A stretch of 15,484 bases of DNA from the NCBI GenBank assembly GCA_964446285.1, contig CAYUNT010000107.1, forward strand, positions 1 to 15,484, written 5' to 3'. Positions 7,541-15,433 of the stretch are shown here, piece by piece. The stretch is from CAYUNT01 sp964446285 (GTDB lineage: Bacteria > Sumerlaeota > Sumerlaeia > SLMS01 > CAYUNT01). Position 1 is the first letter of the stretch; every line of letters starts with the position of its first letter. The position numbers and the translations under genes are program-made. Below the pieces are notes generated by a model. That model made no database searches and had not been told where the DNA came from. It saw only the letters and a program-made list of their open reading frames with translations.

Positions 7541-7642
7541 ACCACAAAAGCACAAAGACACAAAGATAAGAGAACAATGGGAATCAATGATGGGAAATGC
7601 CGATTGGATAAATCACTCTTTGTGCCTTTATGACTTTGTGGT
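7541..7642. repeat. CACAAAG-type imperfect inverted repeat
   Basis: Two 26-nt arms, 7541-7566 (ACCACAAAAGCACAAAG...) and 7617-7642 (...GACTTTGTGGT when read on plus), are reverse complements at 22 of 26 positions, separated by a 50-nt loop. The sequence type, runs of CACAAAG on one side and CTTTGTG on the other, is one I recall as a dispersed intergenic repeat in many unrelated bacterial genomes. It lies between the permease stop and the SGNH gene. It could form a long weak hairpin in RNA; it has none of the GC stem and T-tract of a standard terminator. A spurious minus-strand frame runs through it. Confidence 0.75.
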
Positions 7643-7684
7643 AACAAATCTTTCATTCACACTCTGTCAAGAAACGAGGGCATT

Positions 7685-8512
7685 ATGAAATCGATTCAGA
7701 CTGCAATGTGCGTGGCGATTTTTGCTGCATTTGCGGCGCTGGCATTTTCCCAAACGCAACAGGCGGCGGGCGGGGCAACTCCCGTTTCGGCCTCCAATGC
7801 GGCTCCCGCTTCGGCACCCGGCGCAAGCGCTCAGGCTCCTGGCGCGGCCGTTTCCGCAACCTTCACGCCCAAACCCAAGGCCGCATCTTTTGATTTCTAT
7901 GACTTCTTCGACAAAAAGTGCGATGAATTCCGCAGCGACATCGCCGCCCTGCCGCCCGAAACCACAGGCACTGTCGTGTTGTTTGGCGATTCGCTCACAC
8001 AGGGCAACAAAGTCAAACGCCTCGGCGGGAGGATCGTCCTCAACCAGGGCATCACGAGCGATCAGATCGAACGCCCGGAAAAGAAATCGAGCCTGCGCAC
8101 CCGCGTCGATCTCGTCGGCAAAGGACGCCCCGCGCATGTGTTTGTGATGATCGGCATCAACGACCTCGGAATGAAGAGCGTCGAGACGGCCATGCAACAA
8201 TATGCCTCGCTGATCGACGATCTGCATCGCGTCGCCCCCGGCGCAAAAATCCATGTGGAATCGCTGTTTCCGACCACCGGCAAGTATGCGAAACGCAATT
8301 CGCTCGTGCTGCAGTTCAACGAACAACTGCTCAAACTCGCCAAAGAAAAGGGCGTGGATTTTGTCGATGTGCATCCCTTGCTGAAAGGCGAGAACGGCGA
8401 ACTCCGCGATGAATACACGAAAGACGGCATCCACCTCACCCCCGCCGCCTACGAAATACTAAACTCCGCCCTCGAACAAGTGCTATCCCAACCTCGGCTC
8501 CCGCTAAATTAA
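7685..8512 (+). CDS. Exported SGNH/GDSL-family hydrolase
   Basis: This 275-aa protein has a signal peptide (residues 1-22, cleavage near ALAFS-Q), then an Ala/Ser/Pro-rich linker (about 25-67), then an SGNH hydrolase domain (about 85-270). The four blocks are present: FGDSLTQG with nucleophile S103, NQG with G122, MIGINDLG with N159, and KDGIHLTPAAYE with D247 and H250. Family members are esterases, lipases or carbohydrate/platelet-activating-factor-type acetylhydrolases; the short single-domain layout fits an acylhydrolase or deacetylase of a small ester or glycan, acting in the periplasm or outside. Substrate is unknown. ATG 7685 is preceded by GAGGG at 4 nt. It is 160 nt after the permease, with the CACAAAG repeat between, so it may have its own promoter. 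Confidence 0.9.
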   Translation: MKSIQTAMCVAIFAAFAALAFSQTQQAAGGATPVSASNAAPASAPGASAQAPGAAVSATFTPKPKAASFDFYDFFDKKCDEFRSDIAALPPETTGTVVLFGDSLTQGNKVKRLGGRIVLNQGITSDQIERPEKKSSLRTRVDLVGKGRPAHVFVMIGINDLGMKSVETAMQQYASLIDDLHRVAPGAKIHVESLFPTTGKYAKRNSLVLQFNEQLLKLAKEKGVDFVDVHPLLKGENGELRDEYTKDGIHLTPAAYEILNSALEQVLSQPRLPLN

Positions 8513-8591
8513 TCCCAATTTGGGGAATTCCTAAGAACGCTCTCTTTGCTTGCCTAATAGCCCGTTATGGTTTCCAATAAAGTAAAAGCAA

Positions 8592-8622
8592 AAGCGCCAG
8601 TGCGATTTTGTCGCTGACGCTT
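8592..8622 (+). other. Imperfect hairpin downstream of the SGNH gene
   Basis: AAGCGCCAGTGCGA (8592-8605), a TTTTG loop and TCGCTGACGCTT (8611-8622) can fold into a stem with one mismatch or wobble and a two-base bulge. It lies 80 nt after the SGNH stop and 90 nt before the next gene. The hairpin could end the SGNH transcript, but only two T residues follow the stem, so an intrinsic terminator is not established. The rest of 8513-8713 is AT-rich with no gene. Confidence 0.4.
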
Positions 8623-8691
8623 CAACAAGGCATCAAGAGATAGAAGTTATGGTTTCGGATATATGCGGTTATTTGCAATCCTATTGAGTTG

Positions 8692-8720
8692 TTGACATTC
8701 TAAAAAAGCCATTATGTCAA
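8692..8720 (+). promoter_or_regulatory. Inverted repeat spanning the start codon of the next gene
   Basis: TTGACAT (8692-8698) and ATGTCAA (8714-8720) are perfect 7-nt reverse complements, 15 nt apart, and the right arm contains the ATG start codon. In mRNA the stem would bury the start codon; in DNA the pair could be a repressor site. The gene lacks a good Shine-Dalgarno motif (only AAAAAAG lies in the loop). The function is an inference from position. Confidence 0.3.
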
Positions 8721-10186
8721 ATAAGAAGTCACATAAGCGATTTCACTCAAATCACACTCCTCTGGATAAGCACATTAAGCAAGGTAGCCAGCTTATCCCT
8801 CCACTTGCAACGCTTCCGAACAAGCATCTGTCATCATGGTTTAATGAAGTCCTTCCCGAAATGCTTTGGGCTATCCTCATCATTTGCGCTTTCAACAGAG
8901 ATGATGCCTTAAGCATTTTTCGATCCGCTGTAGACGCCATTAGTAATAAGGAAGTCGTCCTAAATGGTGGGCGCATCACTCATAGTGCACTTGCACAAGA
9001 TCAGGATAGAGCGCTCTGTCCATTCATTCGTTTGCTAACCGCAAATGCGCGTATTGCAGCAGCATTGTCTCCGCTGAAATTATTTCCCCAATTGCCCGGG
9101 TTTGAGGCATGGAGAGTTGCACTTCCTATCCCAGCAGAAGAGGCGAAGGCTTGGGAGCAATTGCGTTTATCGGCAGTGAGATGCCTTGATTATCACTCCC
9201 AGGAATCGACAGATTGTTGCTGGATTCAAGTTATTGCTGCATTAATCTCAAAAATTCTTGTGATTCGAGATAAAGATTTCGAATCAGGTATAATAAATTA
9301 CCCATATAAAGGAGACATGCGCGTAATCCGCCCACAGTTGCGCTGCACAGAAATGGCGCTGCGTAATTCAATAAGCTCATCTGCTTGGCCAGAGGTATTC
9401 TGGAAAGAATGCTTCAACAAAACAGAATGCGGACCGTTCTATACATATACACCTGAAGCAACTGGGCTTGAAGTCGGTCTGACAATGGATCAGCTGAGCA
9501 ATCTTTCCTGTCAAGTGCACTCGGCCTATACATCTTCACTTGTTGATGCCGGAATTGACATACGAAGGGATGCAGTTTATGGACTCGCCTTCTTTGCTGT
9601 TTCCATTTTGAAGGAGCTTATCCGCCCTGGTGCCTCATCGTCTATTATAGGGCGAGGGGCTCTGCGTACTCTTGTTGAAATAGCTATTACTCTGGCATAT
9701 CTGATAAATGAAAACGATCCTGAGAAATGGAGGCAATATCGAAATTACGGGGTAGGAAAGGCAAAACTGTCATTCCTAAAGCAAAATGATAAGGATACAC
9801 CGTCCTTTGTTGCGCAGGATGCATTGAATATCCTTGCTAACGATGATTGTTGGCAGGAATATACTCCAATTGAATTAGGCCATTGGGACAAGAAGGATCT
9901 CCGGAAAATGGCAGAATCCTCTGGTACAAAGGACCTATATGATAACTATTATGACTGGACTTCACATTATGGGCACGGGCATTGGGGCGCCGTGCGAGAA
10001 AGCGTATTCTATGTTTGTGCTAATCCATTGCATAGGCTTCATAGGGTGCTTGCGTCGCAACCTCCGATGCTGGGGGACGTTCTACCTGATGCTGCTAAGG
10101 TCATGGAACGCATTATCATTGTGGTCCATGCTTGCTATCCAGAAATACGCATAGACTCGCTTTTCCCTTCTTGTATTTCTCCGTGA
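8714..10186 (+). CDS. Uncharacterised 490-aa protein, DUF5677-like C-terminal half
   Basis: I do not recognise a defined function. The N-terminus is basic (MSNKKSHKRFHSNHTPLDKH) and is followed by PPLATLPNKHLSSWFNEVLPEMLWAILII, which reads like the start of a conserved domain. The middle (about 100-260) is mixed alpha-helical. Residues about 283-445 resemble DUF5677 proteins as I remember them: a helical block with RGALRTLVEIAITLAYLI, DPEKWRQYRNYG, then WDKKDLRKMAESSG and YYDWTSHYGHGHWG. No signal peptide is seen; it is probably cytoplasmic. Base composition is clearly AT-richer than all neighbours, with frequent TTA, ATA, AGA and AAT codons, suggesting acquisition from elsewhere. It stands alone: hairpin upstream, palindrome cluster downstream, and convergent neighbours. 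The start ATG 8714 has no strong ribosome binding site. Confidence 0.8.
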   Translation: MSNKKSHKRFHSNHTPLDKHIKQGSQLIPPLATLPNKHLSSWFNEVLPEMLWAILIICAFNRDDALSIFRSAVDAISNKEVVLNGGRITHSALAQDQDRALCPFIRLLTANARIAAALSPLKLFPQLPGFEAWRVALPIPAEEAKAWEQLRLSAVRCLDYHSQESTDCCWIQVIAALISKILVIRDKDFESGIINYPYKGDMRVIRPQLRCTEMALRNSISSSAWPEVFWKECFNKTECGPFYTYTPEATGLEVGLTMDQLSNLSCQVHSAYTSSLVDAGIDIRRDAVYGLAFFAVSILKELIRPGASSSIIGRGALRTLVEIAITLAYLINENDPEKWRQYRNYGVGKAKLSFLKQNDKDTPSFVAQDALNILANDDCWQEYTPIELGHWDKKDLRKMAESSGTKDLYDNYYDWTSHYGHGHWGAVRESVFYVCANPLHRLHRVLASQPPMLGDVLPDAAKVMERIIIVVHACYPEIRIDSLFPSCISP

Positions 10187-10365
10187 CAGCAACCCGATTT
10201 CAGGTTGAGAATTCTGAATAATGCGGCCACGCATCATCAAATAATGCGGGACCTTCCGCAGAGGAAAGATGCGCGGGAATTGGGGGCAGGAGCTGCTCGC
10301 TATAGCGTTTCTCGAAAGAATAGTCCGATGAATATCCTGTCGGCGCCACGGTCGTCCATCCATGT

Positions 10366-10564
10366 GGTCCCGTAGGGACCGGCTGAGAATAGCCCAGGAA
10401 TTTATTCCTGGGAACGGATGGGCAACAATTCCAAGTCCCGTAGGGACGGATGAATTCGTTGATCCCACATAAGGATTCAGCCGTCCCTGCGGGACTTGAG
10501 GAGTAGACACCCCGCCTCCCACCGTTGAAACGGTGGGCTATTTTCGATTATCCCTGACGGGATA
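10366..10564. repeat. Cluster of six short palindromes between convergent genes
   Basis: Six perfect small inverted repeats occur within 200 nt: GGTCCC-GTA-GGGACC (10366-10380), CCCAGGAA-TTTA-TTCCTGGG (10393-10412), GTCCC-GTA-GGGAC (10435-10447), GTCCC-TGC-GGGAC (10483-10495), CCCACCG-TTGAAA-CGGTGGG (10518-10537) and TATCCC-TGAC-GGGATA (10549-10564). Three share the same GTCCC/GGGAC stem. The style matches REP-like intergenic elements. The cluster lies where the plus-strand and minus-strand gene sets converge, so it could also stop transcription from both sides. The adjoining 10187-10365 stretch holds no gene or feature that I can see apart from a small CGCTATAGCG palindrome at 10298-10307. 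Confidence 0.75.
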
Positions 10565-10597
10565 AAAGATTCAGGCTGGATTGTCATCAAACGGACA

Positions 10598-10828
10598 TTA
10601 TTTTCGAGAATCACTATAAATATCAGGAGACGCCTTGGCGGTGATGCTCAATGTCTTGCGCGGCGCGGCTGGACATGGACGGCGCGGCGGAGGCGAGACG
10701 AGGCGGCGGGCGTATTTTTTCTCCGTCTTTTTCAGGCGGGCGTAAAGGCCATCGAGCGTACCGCCGCATTCGGCGAATAACTCCGCGCGGACGCGACGCA
10801 CTTCGGCAACAATCTCGTCTTCTTTCAT
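10598..10828 (-). CDS. Small antitoxin-like protein, orphan
   Basis: This 76-aa protein starts MKEDEIVAEVRRVRAELF and continues GGTLDGLYARLKKTEKKYARRLVSPPPRRP. It resembles a widespread family of short proteins with the pattern 'DPIVEEVRRIR...D....L...E...GR..V..PPR', often found next to PIN toxins and thought to act as antitoxins. ATG 10828 is chosen because GGGAG lies about 9 nt upstream and the family pattern starts there; a TTG at 10864 would add 12 residues without support. The C-terminal 25 residues (Lys/Ser/Ala-rich) are not family-like. It follows the RND permease gene by 53 nt on the same strand and may be co-transcribed. No toxin gene is seen next to it, so its role is open. Confidence 0.7.
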   Translation of the reverse strand: MKEDEIVAEVRRVRAELFAECGGTLDGLYARLKKTEKKYARRLVSPPPRRPCPAAPRKTLSITAKASPDIYSDSRK

Positions 10829-10881
10829 CGGAATGAATCTCCCATAAGTTCTTCCGGCGTGCAAAGCGTCTGCCTGGAATT

Positions 10882-13800
10882 CTACTCAGCAGGAACAGGC
10901 GGCGGAGGGTTGTCGGGGCGGCGTTTGCCAAAGAGTTTCGCGGGCAGGCGGCGCAAGGCTTCCATGTAAATGTAAAACACTGGCGTGATATACAAAGTCA
11001 GCAACTGCGAAACAACCAATCCGCCCACGACGGCAATGCCAAGTGAGCGCCGCGTGTCCGCCGCGCCGCCCATCCCGATGGCGATTGGCAGCGTGCCCAT
11101 CAGCGCGGACATCGTCGTCATCATAATCGGACGGAACCGGATGAGGCATCCCTGATAAATCGCCTCACGCGGCGGCAGGTTTTGTTCGCGTTGAGCGTCG
11201 AGCGCGAAGTCGATCATCATGATGGCGTTCTTTTTCACAATTCCTACCAGCAAAATCACGCCCACAAAGGAATACAAATCGAGTTGGAGTTTGAAGACCA
11301 TCAGCGCGGCCAGCGCGCCCGCTCCCGCCGCCGGAAGTCCCGACAAAATCGTGATCGGGTGGATGAAACTTTCGTAAAGTATGCCCAGCACAATGTAAAT
11401 CACAAGCACGGCCAGAATAAGCAGCAGGCCCAATCCCGCCGTCGAGGACGCAAACGCCTGGGCCGTTCCCTGGAAGCTGGTGCTGATCGAAGCGGGCAGA
11501 ACCTGGCGCGAGATGCGTTCGATTTCCGCCAGCGCTGTGCCGAGCGCCTCGCCCGGCTTGAGGTTGAATGACAGCGTCACGGCGGGCAGTTGCCCTTGGT
11601 GGTTCACGCTCAGCGGCCCTGTTCCCTTGGTGAATCGCGCCACCGTGTTGAGCGGGATGAGCGCGCCCTTGGACGACCTCACATAGAGCATCGCAAGCGC
11701 CGAGGGATCGCGCTGGAATTTCGGCGCCAGTTCCATCAGGACTTTGTATTGGTCATTCGCCGTGTCGATGGTCGAGACCTGCCGCGAACCATAGGCGGAA
11801 TAAAGGGCGCTTTCGATTTGCTGAATGCTCAGTCCCAATTGCGCCGCCTTGTCGCGGTCGATGTCCACATTCACCTGCGGGCTGCTGATTTGCAGATCGC
11901 TGCTCACATCCTGCAGGTTGGGCAGGTTCCTCAATTCCGCCTCGAGCAGAGGAGCATAATGATACAATTCATCCGTATCGGGGCTTTGCAGCGTGAATTG
12001 ATACTGCGCCTTCGCTGAACGCCCGCCAAACGTGATCGAGGGCGGATTCTGAAGAAATACGCGGAATCCCGGGATTTGCGACAGTTTGGGGCGGAGTTCC
12101 TGAATCACCTGGTCGGGGTGCATGGTCCGTTCCGGGCGCTCTTTCAGGCGGATGAAGAATCGCCCGGTGTTGCCCGCGCCTCCCGAGGAACCCGCCCCCG
12201 CGCTGGACATAAAGGCGTCCACGTTCGGGTCCTTCGCCAGGATTTCCGCCGCCGCCTGCTGATGCGCGATCATCGAGTCGAACGAAATCCCTTGCGCGCC
12301 TTCCGTCTGGCCCGAAATCCTCCCGGTATCCTCGCTCGGCAGGAAGCCCTTGGGAACAACCCGGAAGAGATGAACGGAAAACGCCAGGGTCGCGATGAAG
12401 ATCAGCATCGTCAGCGGGTGCAGGCGCAGCGACAGGCGCAGCGTCCATCGGTAAATGGCCAGCATCCCCTGAAAAATCTTTTCCGTGGCGTTGAAAACCC
12501 GCCCATGATGCGTTTTTTCGCGCGAACGCAAAAAGCGGCTGCAGAGCATCGGCGTCAGTGTGAGCGACACAAATCCTGAAATCAAAATTGCCACAGCGAT
12601 GGTAATGGCGAATTCGTTAAAGAGGCGCCCGATCAGCCCGCCCATGAACAGCACCGGGATGAATACGGCCACAAGCGAGATGGTCATCGAGAGAATGGTG
12701 AACCCGATTTCCCCCGCGCCTTTGAACGCCGCTTGCATGGGTTCTTCGCCTTGTTCAACGTGGCGGACAATGTTCTCGAGCATGACAATGGCGTCGTCCA
12801 CCACAAACCCCACTGCAAGCGTAAGGGCGATCAGCGAAAGATTGTCCAGGCTGAACCCGAGCAGTTTCATAATTCCGAATGTTCCGACGATCGAAAGCGG
12901 CAGGGCCAGGCTCGGGATGAGCGTCGCGCGCACATTGCGCAGAAACAAAAAGATCACCAGAATAACCAGTCCGATTGTAAGCCGGAGCGTGAATTTCACT
13001 TCATTAACAGATTCGCGAATTGTGAGCGAGCGGTCATAAAGAATGTCCAGATTCAGCGCGGCGGGCAGCTGGGCGCGCATGGCCGGCAGCAGGTCTTTGA
13101 TGCGGTCGATCACCTCGATTGTGTTCGTGCCCGGCTGGCGCTGGACTGCGAGGATGATTGCGCGCGTATTCACATACCACGCGGCGGTTCTATTGCTCTC
13201 GACGTCGTCAATCGCCGTGCCAATGTCGCGCAGGCGCACTGGCGAGCCGTTGTTCCACCGAACCGCCACCTCTTCAAAATCCCGCGCCCGCATCAGTTGT
13301 CCGTTGGCCTCCACCGTAAACGCTTGGTAGGGGCCATAGAGCGTCCCCGTCGGGAGATTGACATTGGCGTTGCTTATGGCGCGCGAGACTTCATCCACGC
13401 TGATGTTGCGCGCTTGCATGGCGCGCGGATCGAGTTGGATGCGGACGGCAAATTTTTGCGAGCCATACACCTGCACCTGCGCCACGCCGCTGATCATCGA
13501 AATGCGCTGCGACAGCACGTTATCCGCATAGTCAGTAACGGTGGAAAGCGGCAGATTGGCCGAGCTCAGCACCAGGAAAAGCACTGGCGCGTCGGCGGGA
13601 TTCACCTTGCGAAATGAAGGAGGAGTGGGCATGTCCGCCGGCAACGAACGCGACGCCTTCGAGATGGCCGATTGAATGTCCTGCGCCGCCGCGTCGATGT
13701 TGCGTTCGAGCGAAAACGTAATTGTAATCTGGGAATTCCCTTGCGAGTTCGACGACGTCATCGAGTCCACGCCCGCGATCGTCGAGAACTCGCGTTCGAG

Positions 13801-13998
13801 CGGAGTGGCGACGGAAGAAGCCATCGTCTCGGGACTGGCGCCCGGAAGGCTCGCGCTCACCGAAATCGTGGGATAATACACGCAGGGCAGGGCGCTCACA
13901 GGCAATTGCCGGTAGCCCAGCACGCCAAAGATCATAATGGCGGCCATAACAAGAATGGTGGCGACAGGCCGGCGGATGAAAAGCGCGGAGAGGTTCAT
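10882..13998 (-). CDS. RND-family multidrug efflux permease (HAE1/MdtB-C/AcrB-like)
   Basis: This 1038-aa inner-membrane pump exports substrates from periplasm or membrane to an outer-membrane channel, driven by protons. It has the duplicated RND layout: TM1 (about 11-28), first periplasmic porter region (about 35-330), TM2-6 (about 335-490), TM7 (about 527-547), second periplasmic region (about 550-850), and TM8-12 (about 853-1015). Proton-relay residues are present: D401 and D402 in GFVVDDAIVMLEN, and lysine 922/923 in VGIVKKNAIMMIDFA. The N-terminal NLSALFIRRPVATILV and FIPVLFMGGLIGRLFNEFA are typical. Overall it reads closer to MdtB/MdtC-type pumps, but there is only one permease, so it is probably a homotrimer. 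Its ATG overlaps the adaptor's stop (ATGA, 13995-13998) and it has no own ribosome binding site, so translation is coupled. Length is normal. Confidence 0.95.
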   Translation of the reverse strand: MNLSALFIRRPVATILVMAAIMIFGVLGYRQLPVSALPCVYYPTISVSASLPGASPETMASSVATPLEREFSTIAGVDSMTSSNSQGNSQITITFSLERNIDAAAQDIQSAISKASRSLPADMPTPPSFRKVNPADAPVLFLVLSSANLPLSTVTDYADNVLSQRISMISGVAQVQVYGSQKFAVRIQLDPRAMQARNISVDEVSRAISNANVNLPTGTLYGPYQAFTVEANGQLMRARDFEEVAVRWNNGSPVRLRDIGTAIDDVESNRTAAWYVNTRAIILAVQRQPGTNTIEVIDRIKDLLPAMRAQLPAALNLDILYDRSLTIRESVNEVKFTLRLTIGLVILVIFLFLRNVRATLIPSLALPLSIVGTFGIMKLLGFSLDNLSLIALTLAVGFVVDDAIVMLENIVRHVEQGEEPMQAAFKGAGEIGFTILSMTISLVAVFIPVLFMGGLIGRLFNEFAITIAVAILISGFVSLTLTPMLCSRFLRSREKTHHGRVFNATEKIFQGMLAIYRWTLRLSLRLHPLTMLIFIATLAFSVHLFRVVPKGFLPSEDTGRISGQTEGAQGISFDSMIAHQQAAAEILAKDPNVDAFMSSAGAGSSGGAGNTGRFFIRLKERPERTMHPDQVIQELRPKLSQIPGFRVFLQNPPSITFGGRSAKAQYQFTLQSPDTDELYHYAPLLEAELRNLPNLQDVSSDLQISSPQVNVDIDRDKAAQLGLSIQQIESALYSAYGSRQVSTIDTANDQYKVLMELAPKFQRDPSALAMLYVRSSKGALIPLNTVARFTKGTGPLSVNHQGQLPAVTLSFNLKPGEALGTALAEIERISRQVLPASISTSFQGTAQAFASSTAGLGLLLILAVLVIYIVLGILYESFIHPITILSGLPAAGAGALAALMVFKLQLDLYSFVGVILLVGIVKKNAIMMIDFALDAQREQNLPPREAIYQGCLIRFRPIMMTTMSALMGTLPIAIGMGGAADTRRSLGIAVVGGLVVSQLLTLYITPVFYIYMEALRRLPAKLFGKRRPDNPPPPVPAE

Positions 13999-15305
13999 GG
14001 CGTCGTGTTCGCTTGTGAATCCGAAGAAGAATCCCCCGCCCGCAGGCCGCGCTTGATTTCCACCTTGGCGCCCGCCACCAGCCGCAATTGCCCGTCGATC
14101 ACCACCCGCTCGCCCCCGTGCAGGCCGCTTTCAATTACGCTGAATTCCTTGAGCGTCCGGACAGCTTGGATTGACCGCTGTTCCACCGTAAGGTCTGGGC
14201 GGATCACAAACACATACGTTCCGCTCTGCCCCACCTGAATCGCCTGCGAGGGAATCAGCACGCGGTTTGGCTCTTCGAGGAGTATTAAATTCACATTCAC
14301 ATACTGCCCGGGCCACAAACGGTGGTCCTTGTTCGGCAGAATGGCCTTCAGGAGGATGGTGCCCGTTTCGCGGTCCACCTGGCTGTCCACGAAAAACAAC
14401 TCGCCCGAAAGCGGCGCGCCCTCGTCGTCGCCCGGGATTACGACCTCGGCGCGAAGCCGCGCGCCTTCGCGGATCCGGCGTTGAATCATGGGCAGATATT
14501 GCTCGGACACAGAAAAAGCCACATAAATCGGCGTAATTTGAGTGATTTCCACCAGCGTCGGAGAATTAGAGGCTGTTACCAAATTGCCCGGATGCACGCC
14601 GATGGCACCCGTGCGTCCGTCGATCGGCGAAGTGAGCGTGCAATAGCCAACCTGCAATTGGGCGTATTCGACGGCGGCCTGCGAGGCTTCCACTTGTGCG
14701 GCTTTGGATTCCGCATTGGTCCGCGCTTGATCGACTTCCTCGGTGGCGGCGGATTTTGTTTTGAGAAGGTCGAGAACTCGCTTCAGTTCCACTTGGGCGT
14801 TTTGCGCCTCGACTTTATTGCTGGCCAGGTTGGCTTCTTCCTTTTTCAGCAGCGCGACATAGGTGCGCGAATCGAGCGTGAACAAGAGATCGCCGCGCCG
14901 CACTTCCTGGCCCTCGCGGAAATGAATCTTGGTCACTTGCCCGCTCACCTGGGCTTTGATCTGAACAACCGAACAAGGCTGAACGTTGCCAACTGCGGAA
15001 ATTTGCAGCGGGACGGTGGTTTCAACAACATCCGCGGCCAAAACGGGCACGGCGCGTTCTTGCGGCCTGCCATTCGCGGCAGGTGCGCCACTGGCGGAAG
15101 GCCCTTTCGCAGCGCTTTTCGCAGAGCTTTTCGCGGCCGCCGCGCGGCTCTTTCCGGCCAGATTGGACTCATCCGCGCGGCCGGGCTTTTCAGACGGTCC
15201 CGCCGCCAGATTTTCAATCCCTGCAAGGAAAAAGACTACTATCAGGACCGCTCCTTGCAGCGTCTTCATGGCAACGCAGAGCAGATTTCGTTTTTCAGAT
15301 TTCAT
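13995..15305 (-). CDS. Periplasmic adaptor (membrane fusion protein) of the RND pump
   Basis: This protein (436 aa from ATG 15305) links the RND permease to an outer-membrane TolC-type channel. It has a signal sequence or anchor (hydrophobic about 15-35), an Ala/Lys/Ser linker (about 50-82), a first beta-barrel/lipoyl half (NVQPCSVVQIKAQVSGQV, about 107-124, then HFREGQEVRRGDLLFTLD), an alpha-helical hairpin (about 146-215), the second lipoyl half (CTLTSPIDGRTGAIGVHPGN, about 222-241), a beta-barrel (about 255-340) and a membrane-proximal domain to about 420. It resembles MdtA/AcrA. No lipobox cysteine is apparent. The start is uncertain: GTG 15332 and ATG 15269 are in frame, none has a well-placed binding site, and the latter gives the neatest signal peptide. 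Stop and permease start overlap (ATGA). Confidence 0.93.
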   Translation of the reverse strand: MKSEKRNLLCVAMKTLQGAVLIVVFFLAGIENLAAGPSEKPGRADESNLAGKSRAAAAKSSAKSAAKGPSASGAPAANGRPQERAVPVLAADVVETTVPLQISAVGNVQPCSVVQIKAQVSGQVTKIHFREGQEVRRGDLLFTLDSRTYVALLKKEEANLASNKVEAQNAQVELKRVLDLLKTKSAATEEVDQARTNAESKAAQVEASQAAVEYAQLQVGYCTLTSPIDGRTGAIGVHPGNLVTASNSPTLVEITQITPIYVAFSVSEQYLPMIQRRIREGARLRAEVVIPGDDEGAPLSGELFFVDSQVDRETGTILLKAILPNKDHRLWPGQYVNVNLILLEEPNRVLIPSQAIQVGQSGTYVFVIRPDLTVEQRSIQAVRTLKEFSVIESGLHGGERVVIDGQLRLVAGAKVEIKRGLRAGDSSSDSQANTTP

Positions 15306-15433
15306 TGGAGGCGATTTGGAATCCTTTTCCACCTTCAGTAGGCCCGCATCCGGAAAGGCCGGTTTTTCTCTCCTCGCCCGGCCATGCAGTTACATAAGGA
15401 CGCACGCCGCAATCAATTGGAGACTCATGTTTT

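Noticed and set aside
7348..7656. 102-aa minus-strand frame with a hydrophobic stretch (LLSLCLCAFVV)
   Set aside because: The stretch is a translation of the CACAAAG repeat and the permease's antisense strand; such repeat-derived pseudo-proteins are common and not real genes.
8692..8697. TTGACA as a -35 box for the 490-aa gene
   Set aside because: A -10 at the normal distance would fall on or after the start codon at 8714, and no TATAAT-like hexamer is there; it is better explained as an arm of the inverted repeat.
12733..13617. 294-aa plus-strand open frame over the RND gene
   Set aside because: Antisense shadow of a full-length RND permease; His/Arg/Gln-rich with no domain.
10882..15305. 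Complete MdtABC-type system with two RND permeases
   Set aside because: The permease resembles MdtB/MdtC, but only one RND gene is present, and the gene after it is a small antitoxin-like protein.
14322..15341. 339-aa plus-strand open frame over the adaptor gene
   Set aside because: Antisense to an unambiguous membrane fusion protein; no motif, Arg-rich product.
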